Shown: positions 8,193 to 17,020 of the stretch, piece after piece
How the letters are laid out: each line of letters begins with the position of its first letter
Numbering within the stretch: the stretch's first letter is position 1
Assembly (NCBI GenBank): GCA_050260275.1
Contig: JBLNBX010000088.1
Coordinates: forward strand, 1-25,322
Direction: 5' to 3'
Origin: DATMXS01 sp050260275
Lineage (GTDB): Bacteria; Acidobacteriota; Terriglobia; Bryobacterales; Bryobacteraceae
Length of the DNA: 25,322 nt
The notes under the pieces: generated by a model
What the model was told of the DNA's origin: nothing
The model's input: the letters and a program-made list of their open reading frames with translations, nothing else
Database searches by the model: none
Translations under genes and position numbers: made by a program

Positions 8193-9341
8193 CTAGGCCG
8201 CTGCATCCGCCCGCTCCAGGATCGTTCCGAGGAAATCCGCAATCTCGAACACGGCGCGGTTGCCGATCGCCGCCGCGCGTTCCCGGAAACGTTCCAGGTT
8301 ACCGGGTTCGAGCAGCGTCCGGGCCGCGCCCGCCACTTCACGGCGGAAGTCGCGAACGACGATACCGACGCCGCGCTCCCGCACCCACTCCGCGTTGTAC
8401 CGCTCCTGCGGCAGCGTCCAGAGATTGCATTCGACCAGCACGGGCAGCTTCATCGCCAGCGCCTCGCTGATCGACCCCGGCCCGGGCTTGCCTATGAAGA
8501 AGTCCGCGAGGTGCATGTAGTACGGCACCTCTGTCGTGAAGCCTTCGACAAACATAGGCATCCGCCCGCGCATGCGCGACAGCTCTTCGCGCAGCTTCTC
8601 GTTACGCCCGCAGATCATGATGAGCTGCACGCCGAGCCCGGACTCCTCAAGCCGCGCGGCTATCTCGCGCATGACTCCCGCGCCGTATCCGCCAAACAGG
8701 ACTAGCGCCGTCGGACGGTCCGGGTCGAGCCCAAGCTGGCGCCGTTCGGCGGCGCGGTCCACGGTGACAGGTTCGTAGAACCGCGGGTGGATGATCATGC
8801 CGCTCGCGCGCAGTATGCGGTCATCGGTGTGGCCGAGCGCATGCGCCTGCTCAACGCACTTTTCCGTGCCGCACACCAGGTAGTGGCTCTCGCGCTCGAT
8901 CCAGAAGTGAGGGGGGTAATCGGCGAAGTCGGTAATTACGGTGACGGCGGGCACTCCCGGAAACGCACGACGTAGGCTTTCGACTATGGCGCGATTGAAG
9001 TGCGGGACGAACGAAACCGCGAGGTCCGGCCGGCTTTCGAGCCAGTGCTGCTCTAGCACCCGGACTTCCTTACGGTGATACAAGCGGATTATGAGCTGCA
9101 TGCCGCGCGCGAGCGGCCCCGCGCCCAGCGTCCATCCCCGCTTGAGCAGCACGTTGTAGATGTCCTGCAGCCGCAGCCCGGTCAGCTTGCGGAATATGTC
9201 TATGGAATCGAGCATCTCCTGCAGGTTGACCAGGCGCACGTCCCACCCGCGGTTCTGCTGATCGATGACGAGTTTCAGCGCGGTGGCGGCTGCGCGGTGC
9301 CCTCCGCCCGCATCGAAATAGATAAAGTCAAGTTTCGGCAC
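8193..9341 (-). CDS. MGDG-synthase-like / GT28-type glycosyltransferase
   Basis: 382-residue GT-B glycosyltransferase. The N-terminal domain carries the glycine-rich acceptor-side loop DAGGGHRAAATAL (10-22) followed by the helix typical of monogalactosyldiacylglycerol synthase and processive diacylglycerol glucosyltransferases (MGDG_synth domain). The C-terminal domain has VLFGGYGAG and the donor-binding GKPGPGSISEALAMKLPVLV, a GT28 (MurG-like) signature. The likely role is transfer of a hexose from a UDP-sugar to a lipid acceptor at the inner face of the membrane, giving a glycolipid. Donor and acceptor are inferences. The start is GTG at 9341 without a visible Shine-Dalgarno sequence. It heads the minus-strand run before xylB, priA and the GNAT gene, and is divergent from the gene at 9406 with only 64 bases between. 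Confidence 0.82.
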   Translation of the reverse strand: MPKLDFIYFDAGGGHRAAATALKLVIDQQNRGWDVRLVNLQEMLDSIDIFRKLTGLRLQDIYNVLLKRGWTLGAGPLARGMQLIIRLYHRKEVRVLEQHWLESRPDLAVSFVPHFNRAIVESLRRAFPGVPAVTVITDFADYPPHFWIERESHYLVCGTEKCVEQAHALGHTDDRILRASGMIIHPRFYEPVTVDRAAERRQLGLDPDRPTALVLFGGYGAGVMREIAARLEESGLGVQLIMICGRNEKLREELSRMRGRMPMFVEGFTTEVPYYMHLADFFIGKPGPGSISEALAMKLPVLVECNLWTLPQERYNAEWVRERGVGIVVRDFRREVAGAARTLLEPGNLERFRERAAAIGNRAVFEIADFLGTILERADAAA

Positions 9342-9391
9342 TCAGTTAGAATCGTGGCACCGGGGGCGGGCCGGACACAACGGCGCTTTCA

Positions 9392-9397
9392 TATACT
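9392..9397 (+). promoter_or_regulatory. -10-like TATACT directly before the 9406 start
   Basis: TATACT (five of six matches to the sigma-70 -10 consensus) ends 8 bases before the ATG, which would place the transcript start at or within a base or two of the start codon. There is no Shine-Dalgarno sequence in the gap and no convincing -35 box. Confidence 0.4.
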
Positions 9398-9405
9398 GGA
9401 TAGCC

Positions 9406-10248
<843 letters not shown>

Positions 10249-10263
10249 CCCGCCGGATTCGTG

Positions 10264-10278
10264 CGGCGCCTGGCGCCG
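10264..10278. terminator. Short GC hairpin in a convergent gap
   Basis: CGGCGC (10264-10269) pairs with GCGCCG (10273-10278) around a 3-base loop, between the convergent genes ending at 10248 (+) and 10395 (-). It could slow transcription from either side. There is no T-run, so this is a weak call. Confidence 0.25.
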
Positions 10279-10394
10279 GATCCGCGAAGATCAACGCGCG
10301 CCCATCCGGAAGACCGCCGCGGGATCTGAGGCGGCCGAGAGCATCGCTCCACTCAGAATTGTGACCGGTCGCGGACCGTCCGCCCGCGGCGCCT

Positions 10395-11321
10395 CTATTG
10401 CTTAGGAGCATAGTAGCCGGTGCGGGCGCGAATCACGTGATTCTTCCGGTTCTTCACGCGAACGTCGATCTTGTGAAAGCGGCCGTCCAACTTGGGCGGC
10501 TCGGGCTTGTAATAAATGCTGTACTGGTTGCGTAGCTCGTTCGCGAGCTGGTCGAAGGACTTGCCCAGATCCTCCAGCTTGAACGGGAAAAAGGCTAGCC
10601 CTCCGGTCTCCTGCGTCAGATACTTCAGCACCTTGTCGCCGTAGGTGTCCAGCCGGTCCGTACTGGTCGAGATGGCATAGATGACTACACCCGCCCTCTG
10701 GGCGGCCTCCAGCGCCTGGTCGCGCGTGCGGCGGCTGAGCGTATCCTCGCCGTCGCTCAGTATGACCATCGCGCGGCGGTGCTCGGTCACGGACTGGTCC
10801 GAAGCCAGCTTGTCATGGCACGCCAGGTAGATGGCGTCATAGAGCGATGTCCCGCCGCCAGGGCGCAAACTGCGGATGGCGCGCGCGAGCTCGTCCGGGT
10901 CGGAGATCATCGGAGATGTCCGGTCGATCTCGGCGTCGAAGCTTATCACCGTCGCCTTGTCGACAGGCGGCCGCATCACGTTCGTAGCGAATTCGATCGC
11001 GGCTTCCTGGACAAACCGGAACCGCTCGCGCATGCTGTTGCTGCTGTCGATCAGTATCGCCAGGCGAAGGGGAAGCTCCGAACGCGTGGAGAATCCGATG
11101 ATGGTCTGCGGTTTTCCATCCTCGGTTATCTCGAAGTCCTCGCCCTTAAGATCGGTGATGAAACGGCCTCGCTTGTCCGTGACGGTGAGCAGAATGTCTA
11201 CGCGCGTAACGTCGAGGACAATTCTGGAATCAGGGGCGTATTCCGGCGACTGCGGGGGAGCCTGGCCGCGCGCCGCAGCCACGGCCGCGACTAACACCAC
11301 AGCAGCCAGCATCTCTCTCAT
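10395..11321 (-). CDS. Exported VWFA-related domain protein (acidobacterial type)
   Basis: 308-residue secreted or periplasmic protein with a von Willebrand factor A domain. A Sec signal (MREMLAAVVLVAAVAAARGQA) is followed by an N-terminal beta region (LDVTRVDILLTVTDKRGRFI, then LKGEDFEITEDGKPQ). The latter is typical of the VWFA-related family that is greatly expanded in Acidobacteria. The A domain (about 86-265) has a complete metal-ion-dependent adhesion site: DSSNS (92-96), Thr158 in GGGTSLYD, and Asp190 in LSDGEDT. The C-terminus is a beta module (FHKIDVRVKNRK ... ARTGYYAPKQ). The likely role is divalent-cation-dependent protein binding; the partner is unknown. The ATG at 11321 is preferred because the signal peptide begins there. 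The open frame runs 25 codons further upstream without signal-like sequence. An alternative ATG lies at 11312. Confidence 0.87.
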   Translation of the reverse strand: MREMLAAVVLVAAVAAARGQAPPQSPEYAPDSRIVLDVTRVDILLTVTDKRGRFITDLKGEDFEITEDGKPQTIIGFSTRSELPLRLAILIDSSNSMRERFRFVQEAAIEFATNVMRPPVDKATVISFDAEIDRTSPMISDPDELARAIRSLRPGGGTSLYDAIYLACHDKLASDQSVTEHRRAMVILSDGEDTLSRRTRDQALEAAQRAGVVIYAISTSTDRLDTYGDKVLKYLTQETGGLAFFPFKLEDLGKSFDQLANELRNQYSIYYKPEPPKLDGRFHKIDVRVKNRKNHVIRARTGYYAPKQ

Positions 11322-11327
11322 ACGGCC

Positions 11328-11333
11328 AGTATA
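11328..11333 (-). promoter_or_regulatory. -10-like TATACT directly before the VWA gene
   Basis: On the minus strand TATACT ends 6 bases before the ATG at 11321, again too close for a leader. The 11 bases TATACTGGCCG are identical to those at the proposed paoA-type promoter (15224-15234). No convincing -35 box is visible. Confidence 0.38.
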
Positions 11334-11352
11334 AGTAGGAACGGCAGGCGCT

Positions 11353-11383
11353 GCGCGGGGGACGCTGGAAGAGTCCCCCGCGC
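11353..11383 (-). terminator. Perfect 11-bp hairpin after the molybdoenzyme operon
   Basis: GCGCGGGGGAC (11353-11363) and GTCCCCCGCGC (11373-11383) form a perfect 11-bp stem with a 9-base loop. It lies 28 bases after the stop of the FAD-subunit gene and before the VWA promoter, as expected for a terminator between two minus-strand units. No T-run follows. Confidence 0.5.
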
Positions 11384-11411
11384 GCGTCTGCGGCAATACT
11401 GCGGCAACTGC

Positions 11412-12356
11412 TTACAGCTTAAGAAGCACTTCTTCCACCGTGCCCCTAAACAGCGGGACCTTGTAGCCGTTTTTGTCCATCGGCTGTGCGTTGGCCACCG
11501 CCGCCTCCGCTACCTGCGCCGGAGCAGCCCCCGATGCGTAGGCCTTCTCCGCCTCAGCGGAACGCCACGGCGTCATCGCAGCGGCGCCGAGCACGATGCG
11601 CGCGTTGCGCGGAGCGGAAACGGCTACCGCCACCGACGCAATCGCGAAGTCCCACGAGCCGCGCTCGCGCACCTTGCGGTAGGTGCTGCGCATGCCCGCG
11701 GGCGCAGGCGGAAGGATCACCTCGGTGACGATCTCGCCCGCGGCAAGCACGGTCTCCTTCGTCACGTCCTGAGTAGCGGGGACAAAGAACTTCTCGGCCG
11801 CCACGGTGCGACCTCCCCTCGCACCCGCGATGCGGATGCTGGCGTTGAGCGCAACCAGCGCCGGCGCGGTGTCCGACGGGTGGACCGCATAGCAGGTCTC
11901 CGCGCCGAAGATCGCGTGGTAGTGGTTTTCGCCCACGACGGCATAGCACATGTCGCCACCCTTCCGGGCGCAGTTGAAGCCCCCGCGGAAGTACCAGCAG
12001 CGCGGCCTCTGGCAGATGTTCCCGCCAAGCGTGCCCTGGTTGCGAAGCTGAGGGCTCGCGGCGGACGCCGCCGCCTCGGCCAGCGCCGTATACTTCTCGC
12101 GGATTTCCTTGCTAGAGGCCACTTCGGACAGCGTCGTCAGCGCGCCGATCCGCAATCCTCCCGCCGGAGTGGCGGAGATACCTTTGAGCTGCTTGAGCTG
12201 CGAGATGCTGACGACCGTCGTGGCCTCGAAGACATCGTCACGAATGCAGCCGAGCAGATCGGTGCCGCCCGCCATGATTCGCGCGCCGGGCAGCCGCGCG
12301 GCGGCGGATGCTTCGTTAAGCGTGCGAGCCCGTCGATACGCAAATTTCTTCAGCAT
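11412..12356 (-). CDS. PaoB/YagS-type FAD-binding subunit of molybdenum aldehyde oxidoreductase
   Basis: 314-residue FAD subunit of the xanthine dehydrogenase/CO dehydrogenase class; it passes electrons from the Fe-S clusters to an acceptor. FAD-binding motifs are AGGTDLL (29-35) and GTLGGNICQRPRCWYF (108-123). Four extra cysteines (115, 120, 129, 137) plus the HYHAIFG stretch match the insertion that binds a [4Fe-4S] cluster in PaoB (YagS) of Escherichia coli and is absent from ordinary XdhB/CoxM subunits. VHPSDTAPALVALNA and KVRERGSWDFAIASVA complete the family pattern. The ATG at 12356 follows the stop of the Mo-subunit gene by two bases, with a G-rich stretch (GGGGG) as a possible ribosome site. 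It is the last gene of the operon; in E. coli this subunit is encoded in the middle. Confidence 0.92.
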   Translation of the reverse strand: MLKKFAYRRARTLNEASAAARLPGARIMAGGTDLLGCIRDDVFEATTVVSISQLKQLKGISATPAGGLRIGALTTLSEVASSKEIREKYTALAEAAASAASPQLRNQGTLGGNICQRPRCWYFRGGFNCARKGGDMCYAVVGENHYHAIFGAETCYAVHPSDTAPALVALNASIRIAGARGGRTVAAEKFFVPATQDVTKETVLAAGEIVTEVILPPAPAGMRSTYRKVRERGSWDFAIASVAVAVSAPRNARIVLGAAAMTPWRSAEAEKAYASGAAPAQVAEAAVANAQPMDKNGYKVPLFRGTVEEVLLKL

Positions 12357-12358
12357 GG

Positions 12359-14569
12359 CTACCCCCGGTTGCCCTTCGCATTCAGGGCCTCGATTATCCG
12401 CGACGCGGACACCGGCGCATCCGTGATGCGGATTCCGATGGCGTTATACAAGGCATTCGCCACCGCGGCCGCGCTCGGGATGGTGGCCGGCTCTCCCAGC
12501 CCCTTCGCGCCGATGTTGGTAGAGTCGTCTATCATCTCGACCGGTACGCAGGCCACCTCTGCCGGAGCATCGAGAGCCGTCGGCAGCTTGTAGTCGTACC
12601 AGTTGGCGTTGATCACACGGCCGGTCATGGTGTCGAATATCCGGCGCTCGAGGAAACCGAACCCGATGCCCATGACCATGCCGCCGTACACTTGGTTGCG
12701 GAACGTTAGCAGGCTCATCACGCGCCCGCTGTCGTGCGCGCCGAGCATGCGCAGCACCTTCATCTCGCCGGTGCGCTTGTTCACCTCCACCTCAGCGAAC
12801 TGCACCGCGAACGGACGCTGTATCTTGTCGGTGCGGTTCGGCGCCCGTGTGCCGACTCCCACCACGATCTGCTGCTGCGCGAAAGCGCGTATCTCCGAGA
12901 ACTCGAGCTGCTTGCCGCCGGAGACGATCTTGCCGCCTTGCAGCGACACCTCCGACACCGGCACATTGAGCTGCGCCGCCGCCATCTGAAGCAGCTTCTC
13001 GCGGACCTGGGCCGCAGCGTCGCGCACCGGAGGCCCGTCCGTGATCACGGTCTTGCTGCCGCCGCTCGGTCCGGTCGGCTGAGTGCTGCCCGTATCGGCC
13101 CACTCAACGGAGATCTTCTCGAGGGGCACTCCGAGTTCCTCTGAGACGATCATCGACATCACGGTCTTCGTGCCCGTGCCCAGGTCGGCCGCGCCGATAT
13201 TGAGGTTCACGCTGCCGTCGAGGAAGAGCTTCACGATCGCCGTCGAAGGGGGCCCACCCGCCGAGCCCCACAGGCCCGCGGCAACACCCACACCGCGCAC
13301 GATCTCGCCATCAGCCTTCGGGCGCGAGCGCGCCGCTTGCCATCCGAACGCCTCGGCGCCCTTCTTGAGGCATTCCGCCAGGCCCGTCGTCGCGTAGGGC
13401 AGGTTCCCATTGCCTTGGCTGATCGTTGGCACGTTGCGCAACCTCAGCTCGACGGGATCCATTCCGAGCTTCTCGGCGAGCGCATCCATGGCCTGCTCGA
13501 GCGCCCACGCGCACTGCGGATAGCCGGGCGCCCGGAACGGCCGTGCGCTTCCCCCGTTGACGAAGATGTGCCGCTCCTCTGTGCGGACGTTCGGGCACTT
13601 GTACAGATCGCGGACCTGAAAATCGGTGTTGCTCCGGCCCGGATAGGCGCCGGAAGTGCCGAACCCCTTGTAGTCGATCGCGGTGAGTGTGCCGTCCTTC
13701 TTCGCTCCGATCTTCACCGTGATGGTGTGCGGAGGCCGGTTTCCGACGCACAGGAAAGATTCTTCCCTTGTCAGGAACAGCTTCACCGCGCGCTTTGTCC
13801 GCTTCGCCAGCATCGCGGCGATCACCGTGTGCTTGTGGATAGAGAGCTTGCTGCCGAAGCCGCCACCCATGTAGCGCGCGATCACGCGCACGTCGCTGAG
13901 CGGGATCCTGAAATACTGCGCGAGGCTCTGCTGGATCGCGAACGGGCCCTGCGTCGAGTCCCATACTTGCAGCCGCCGTCCCCGCCACTGCGCGACTGAT
14001 CCGTGCACCTCCGTGGGCGTGTGGATCAGGCAAGAGGTGCTGTATGTCTCTTCGACGATCGCGTCCGCCTCTGCGAAACCCTTATCCACGTCGCCGCGCG
14101 AATACCGCGAGGGCTCGCCGACCTCGTTGCCCGTGTCCCAGACCTTTGGCGCGCCGTCCTTAAGGGCCTCGGCGGCGTCCGTGACGTGCGGGAGCACCTC
14201 ATACTCGACGCGGATGGCGCGCACCGCGTCCCAGGCCTGCTGCTGCGTATCTGCGGCTACGGCGGCAACCTCTTCGCCCTGGTAGCGGCAGTGGGTCTCA
14301 AAAATCCGGCTGCTGTTGCCCGCCCAGGGCACAGCGCCTTCGGGGTCGTTCACTGAGATGATGGCCCGCACGCCGGGCATCTTCGCCGCTTCGGATGCGT
14401 CCAGGCTCTTCACACGCGCGTTCGCGTGCGGGCAGCGCAGGACGGCGGCGTGCAGCATTCCCGGCAGGCGCACATCCATCGTGTAGACAGCGGAGCCGCC
14501 GACGCGTTCGTAACCGTCCACGCGGGGGACCGGCTTGCCGACGATGGTTGGGTTATCCCACTGTTTCAT
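12359..14569 (-). CDS. PaoC-type molybdopterin-binding catalytic subunit
   Basis: 736-residue molybdenum hydroxylase large subunit, the site of aldehyde (or other) oxidation. The a/b hammerhead domain occupies about 12-130. Molybdenum-cofactor-binding motifs follow: GGGFGSK (235-241), ARPFRAPGYPQCAWALEQAM (342-361), TGPSGGSKTV (499-508), and the C-terminal KGLGEPATIP with the catalytic Glu693. Length, the position of this Glu (E. coli PaoC uses Glu692) and the companion subunits favour the PaoC/YagR aldehyde oxidoreductase group over true xanthine dehydrogenase. The start at 14569 has an excellent GAGGAG ribosome site that lies inside the end of the upstream FeS gene, one base beyond its stop. 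The open frame continues 15 codons upstream but without family sequence. The substrate is inferred from the family only. Confidence 0.93.
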   Translation of the reverse strand: MKQWDNPTIVGKPVPRVDGYERVGGSAVYTMDVRLPGMLHAAVLRCPHANARVKSLDASEAAKMPGVRAIISVNDPEGAVPWAGNSSRIFETHCRYQGEEVAAVAADTQQQAWDAVRAIRVEYEVLPHVTDAAEALKDGAPKVWDTGNEVGEPSRYSRGDVDKGFAEADAIVEETYSTSCLIHTPTEVHGSVAQWRGRRLQVWDSTQGPFAIQQSLAQYFRIPLSDVRVIARYMGGGFGSKLSIHKHTVIAAMLAKRTKRAVKLFLTREESFLCVGNRPPHTITVKIGAKKDGTLTAIDYKGFGTSGAYPGRSNTDFQVRDLYKCPNVRTEERHIFVNGGSARPFRAPGYPQCAWALEQAMDALAEKLGMDPVELRLRNVPTISQGNGNLPYATTGLAECLKKGAEAFGWQAARSRPKADGEIVRGVGVAAGLWGSAGGPPSTAIVKLFLDGSVNLNIGAADLGTGTKTVMSMIVSEELGVPLEKISVEWADTGSTQPTGPSGGSKTVITDGPPVRDAAAQVREKLLQMAAAQLNVPVSEVSLQGGKIVSGGKQLEFSEIRAFAQQQIVVGVGTRAPNRTDKIQRPFAVQFAEVEVNKRTGEMKVLRMLGAHDSGRVMSLLTFRNQVYGGMVMGIGFGFLERRIFDTMTGRVINANWYDYKLPTALDAPAEVACVPVEMIDDSTNIGAKGLGEPATIPSAAAVANALYNAIGIRITDAPVSASRIIEALNAKGNRG

Positions 14570-14570
14570 G

Positions 14571-15179
14571 TCAGCTCCTCTCCTTCCGCAGCTCCGACGC
14601 CTTCCGCGCGGCATTGAAAATGTGAGGGTACGCTCCGCAGCGGCACAGGTTGCCGCTGACGCCTTGCCGGATCTCGTCGAACGTCGGTTCCGGGTTGGAT
14701 CTCAGGAGCGCTTCGACGGCCATCGCCTGGCCGGGTGTGCAGTAGCCGCACTGCATTGCGTCCTCTTCGACGAAGGCCCGCAGCACAGGGCTCGGCTCGC
14801 CGTTGGACAAACCTTCGATAGTGGTGATCTCCGCTCCCTCGGCTTCGGCGGCCAAGGTCATGCACGCGTAGCGCGCGACGCCGTCCATCAGCACGGTGCA
14901 GCATCCGCACTCTCCGCGCTCGCAGCCTGGCTTCGCGCCGGTCAGACCAATCAGCTCGCGAAGCGCGTACAGGAGCGACCAGCGGGGCTCGACCTCGAGC
15001 TCGTATTTTCGGCCGTTTACATTGAGTGCTATCGGTACCAGTGGCGGTTCGCCCGGCTGAGGCGGTGCGGGCGCTCCGGCGCTCCGCGCCAAGGCCGCGG
15101 GCGCAGCGGCGCCGGCCGCGATCGAACTTACGAATCCGCGGCGGCTAAAGCGGCGCTTTTCTTGCGTTTGATCCGGCAT
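14571..15179 (-). CDS. PaoA/YagT-type [2Fe-2S] subunit with Tat signal
   Basis: 202-residue iron-sulfur subunit. A twin-arginine signal (FSRRGFVSSIAAGAAAPAAL, about 11-30) indicates that the assembled, cofactor-loaded complex is exported, as for E. coli PaoA. The ferredoxin-like domain binds the first cluster through Cys86, 91, 94 and 106 (GCERGECGCC ... RYAC). The helical domain binds the second through Cys144, 147, 179 and 181 (CGYC ... CRC). The length and both clusters are complete. It is the first gene of the three-gene operon and couples to the Mo-subunit gene (stop and next start one base apart). GGGGA lies about 8 bases before the ATG. A candidate sigma-70 promoter is at 15229-15257. 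No PaoD/XdhC-type maturation gene accompanies it in the window. Confidence 0.94.
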   Translation of the reverse strand: MPDQTQEKRRFSRRGFVSSIAAGAAAPAALARSAGAPAPPQPGEPPLVPIALNVNGRKYELEVEPRWSLLYALRELIGLTGAKPGCERGECGCCTVLMDGVARYACMTLAAEAEGAEITTIEGLSNGEPSPVLRAFVEEDAMQCGYCTPGQAMAVEALLRSNPEPTFDEIRQGVSGNLCRCGAYPHIFNAARKASELRKERS

Positions 15180-15228
15180 AGTTGGTTTCCCCAGTCCTGA
15201 GGATCCGGCACAAAGGCCGATGGCGGCC

Positions 15229-15257
15229 AGTATAGACGAATCCGGCGCCGAAGGGAA
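15229..15257 (-). promoter_or_regulatory. Candidate sigma-70 promoter for the molybdoenzyme operon
   Basis: On the minus strand: -35 TTCCCT (15252-15257), a 17-base spacer, and -10 TATACT (15229-15234). The start of transcription would fall about 40 bases before the FeS-subunit ATG, which leaves room for its ribosome site. The -10 matches consensus at five of six positions and the -35 at three of six. Confidence 0.42.
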
Positions 15258-15351
15258 CCGCTTTTGCTCTCAGCCCGGAGGCAGGCGCCCCGGTTCGAAG
15301 GGGCCGCGGCGCCCGGGCGCCTGGACCGCGCGGGGCTTGCGTCGCCTGGAG

Positions 15352-15357
15352 TATGCT
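15352..15357 (+). promoter_or_regulatory. Possible -10 (TATGCT) for the lactate permease
   Basis: TATGCT lies 19 bases before the ATG at 15377, in the 197-base divergent gap shared with the molybdoenzyme operon. No -35 box is convincing. GAAG at 15368-15371 could serve as a weak ribosome site. Confidence 0.25.
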
Positions 15358-15376
15358 AGTCTCCTTCGAAGCGACC

Positions 15377-17020
15377 ATGAATCAACAATGGCTGCAGACG
15401 TACGACCCGCTGGGGAACGTAGCGCTTTCGACCTTTGCTGCTGCCGTTCCGGCGCTCACGCTTTTCTTCTTCCTGGCCGTGCGGAGGACGCCCGCGTGGC
15501 GCGCCGCCGCGTACGGTTTCATTGCTGCCGTCGTGCTCGCATTCGCCGTTTTCGGCATGCCCGCGCGCATGATCGCAGGAGCCGTGACCAACGGGCTGAT
15601 CTACGGCTGGGTACGGATCGCCTGGACGGTTGTTGCCGCCGTGTTCGTCTATGACATCGCCGTCGCCACCGGGCAGTTCGAGGTGATGAAGCGGTCTATA
15701 AAGATGATCGCGAGCGACGCCCGCCTCCAGGCGCTGCTCATCGCGTTCGCTTTCGGCGCCCTGCTCGAGGGCTCGGGCGGCGCGGGCGCGCCCATCGCGG
15801 TCACCGCCGCCATGATGATTGGCCTGGGCTTCCCGCCATTCCAGACCGCCGTGCTATGCCTGCTGGCGAACTCTGCACCGGTCGCATTCGGAGGGCTGGG
15901 CAATCCCATACGAACGCTGGCGGTTGTAACCGGGCTGCCCGAAATGCAGTTCAGCGCGATGGTGGGGCGCATCCTGCCGCTCACGACTCTGATCCTGCCG
16001 TTCTGGCTGATCCGCATGATGGCGTCCACGCGCGCGACGTTCGCCGTGTGGCCGGGGCTGCTCGCGACGGGTATTGCGTTCGGCGGCATCCAGTTCTTCT
16101 GGTCGAATTACATGGACGCTGCGCTGGTGGACATCGTCGGCGGCATCGGTACGCTCCTGATTCTTGCCATTTTCTTCGGAAAGGTGTGGCGGCCTTCGGA
16201 GGTGTGGCAGGGTGAGAGCTTCATGCAGAAGGTGGACCAGAAGGAGGACGGGCCAAACCCCACCTTCAAGCAAACACTGGTTGCGTGGTCGCCTTTCCTG
16301 TTGCTGTCCGTTTTCGTCGTCGTGTGGGGAGTGCCGGCCGTGTCGCGCCTGCTCGATGCGGTTTCGATCAAGATGCCGATGCCGGGGCTGCACCTGGGAG
16401 TGGTTCGGCAACCGCCGGCCGTTAGCGCGCCTTACGCCGAGCCCGCCATCCTCGATTTTGCCTGGCTCTCGGCCGTGGGCACCGGCACGTTCTTCTCCGG
16501 GTTGCTCGCGGGACGCCTGCTGGGCCTCTCCTGGAAGGCCATCTTCGGAGTGTTCGGACAGACGATGTACCGGCTGCGGTACAGCGTGGCCGCGATCATG
16601 GCGATGCTCAGCCTCGGCTACCTCACGCGGTACTCGGGCATGGATGCCACCCTGGGACTGGCGCTTGCGCGCACGGGCGTGCTGTTCCCACTGTTCGGGA
16701 CGCTGATCGGCTGGCTGGGCGTCGCGCTCAGCGGCACGGACGCGGGCTCGAACGCGTTGTTCGGCAGCCTTCAGGTGATAACCGCGAATAAACTCGGCCT
16801 CAGCCCGATTCTGATGGGCGCGGCCAACAGCGCCGGCGGCGTGATGGGCAAGATGGTGGCGGCGCAGTCCCTCGTAATCGCGTGCGCCGCGACGGGACAG
16901 GAAGGCAAAGAGGGGCTGCTGTTCCGGAAAATCGCCATCCACAGTCTGGTGCTGGCCGTCTTTATCGGGCTGATCGTGATGATGTACGCATACGTGTTCC
17001 CAGGGGCGATCCCGCGCTAA
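15377..17020 (+). CDS. lctP: L-lactate permease (LctP family)
   Basis: 547-residue inner-membrane transporter of the lactate permease family, expected to carry L-/D-lactate and glycolate with protons. It begins MNQQWLQTYDPLGNVALS, the characteristic family N-terminus (N..Q.YDPLGN). It has about a dozen hydrophobic segments and the conserved blocks FGALLEGSGGAGAPIAVTAA, GGLGNPIRTLAVVTGLP, YLTRYSGMDATLGLALA, SGTDAGSNALFGSLQ and NSAGGVMGKMVAAQSLVIA. The length is normal (about 550). The ATG at 15377 is chosen because the family homology begins there; an in-frame ATG eight codons earlier (15353) lies within the likely promoter. It is divergent from the molybdoenzyme operon, which hints at shared use of small carboxylic or aldehyde carbon, but no lactate dehydrogenase is present here. 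Confidence 0.93.
   Translation: MNQQWLQTYDPLGNVALSTFAAAVPALTLFFFLAVRRTPAWRAAAYGFIAAVVLAFAVFGMPARMIAGAVTNGLIYGWVRIAWTVVAAVFVYDIAVATGQFEVMKRSIKMIASDARLQALLIAFAFGALLEGSGGAGAPIAVTAAMMIGLGFPPFQTAVLCLLANSAPVAFGGLGNPIRTLAVVTGLPEMQFSAMVGRILPLTTLILPFWLIRMMASTRATFAVWPGLLATGIAFGGIQFFWSNYMDAALVDIVGGIGTLLILAIFFGKVWRPSEVWQGESFMQKVDQKEDGPNPTFKQTLVAWSPFLLLSVFVVVWGVPAVSRLLDAVSIKMPMPGLHLGVVRQPPAVSAPYAEPAILDFAWLSAVGTGTFFSGLLAGRLLGLSWKAIFGVFGQTMYRLRYSVAAIMAMLSLGYLTRYSGMDATLGLALARTGVLFPLFGTLIGWLGVALSGTDAGSNALFGSLQVITANKLGLSPILMGAANSAGGVMGKMVAAQSLVIACAATGQEGKEGLLFRKIAIHSLVLAVFIGLIVMMYAYVFPGAIPR

Noticed and set aside
15854..16942. 362-codon open frame antisense to the lactate permease
   Set aside because: Extremely Arg/His/Gln-rich mirror of membrane-protein codons; not a protein-like sequence.
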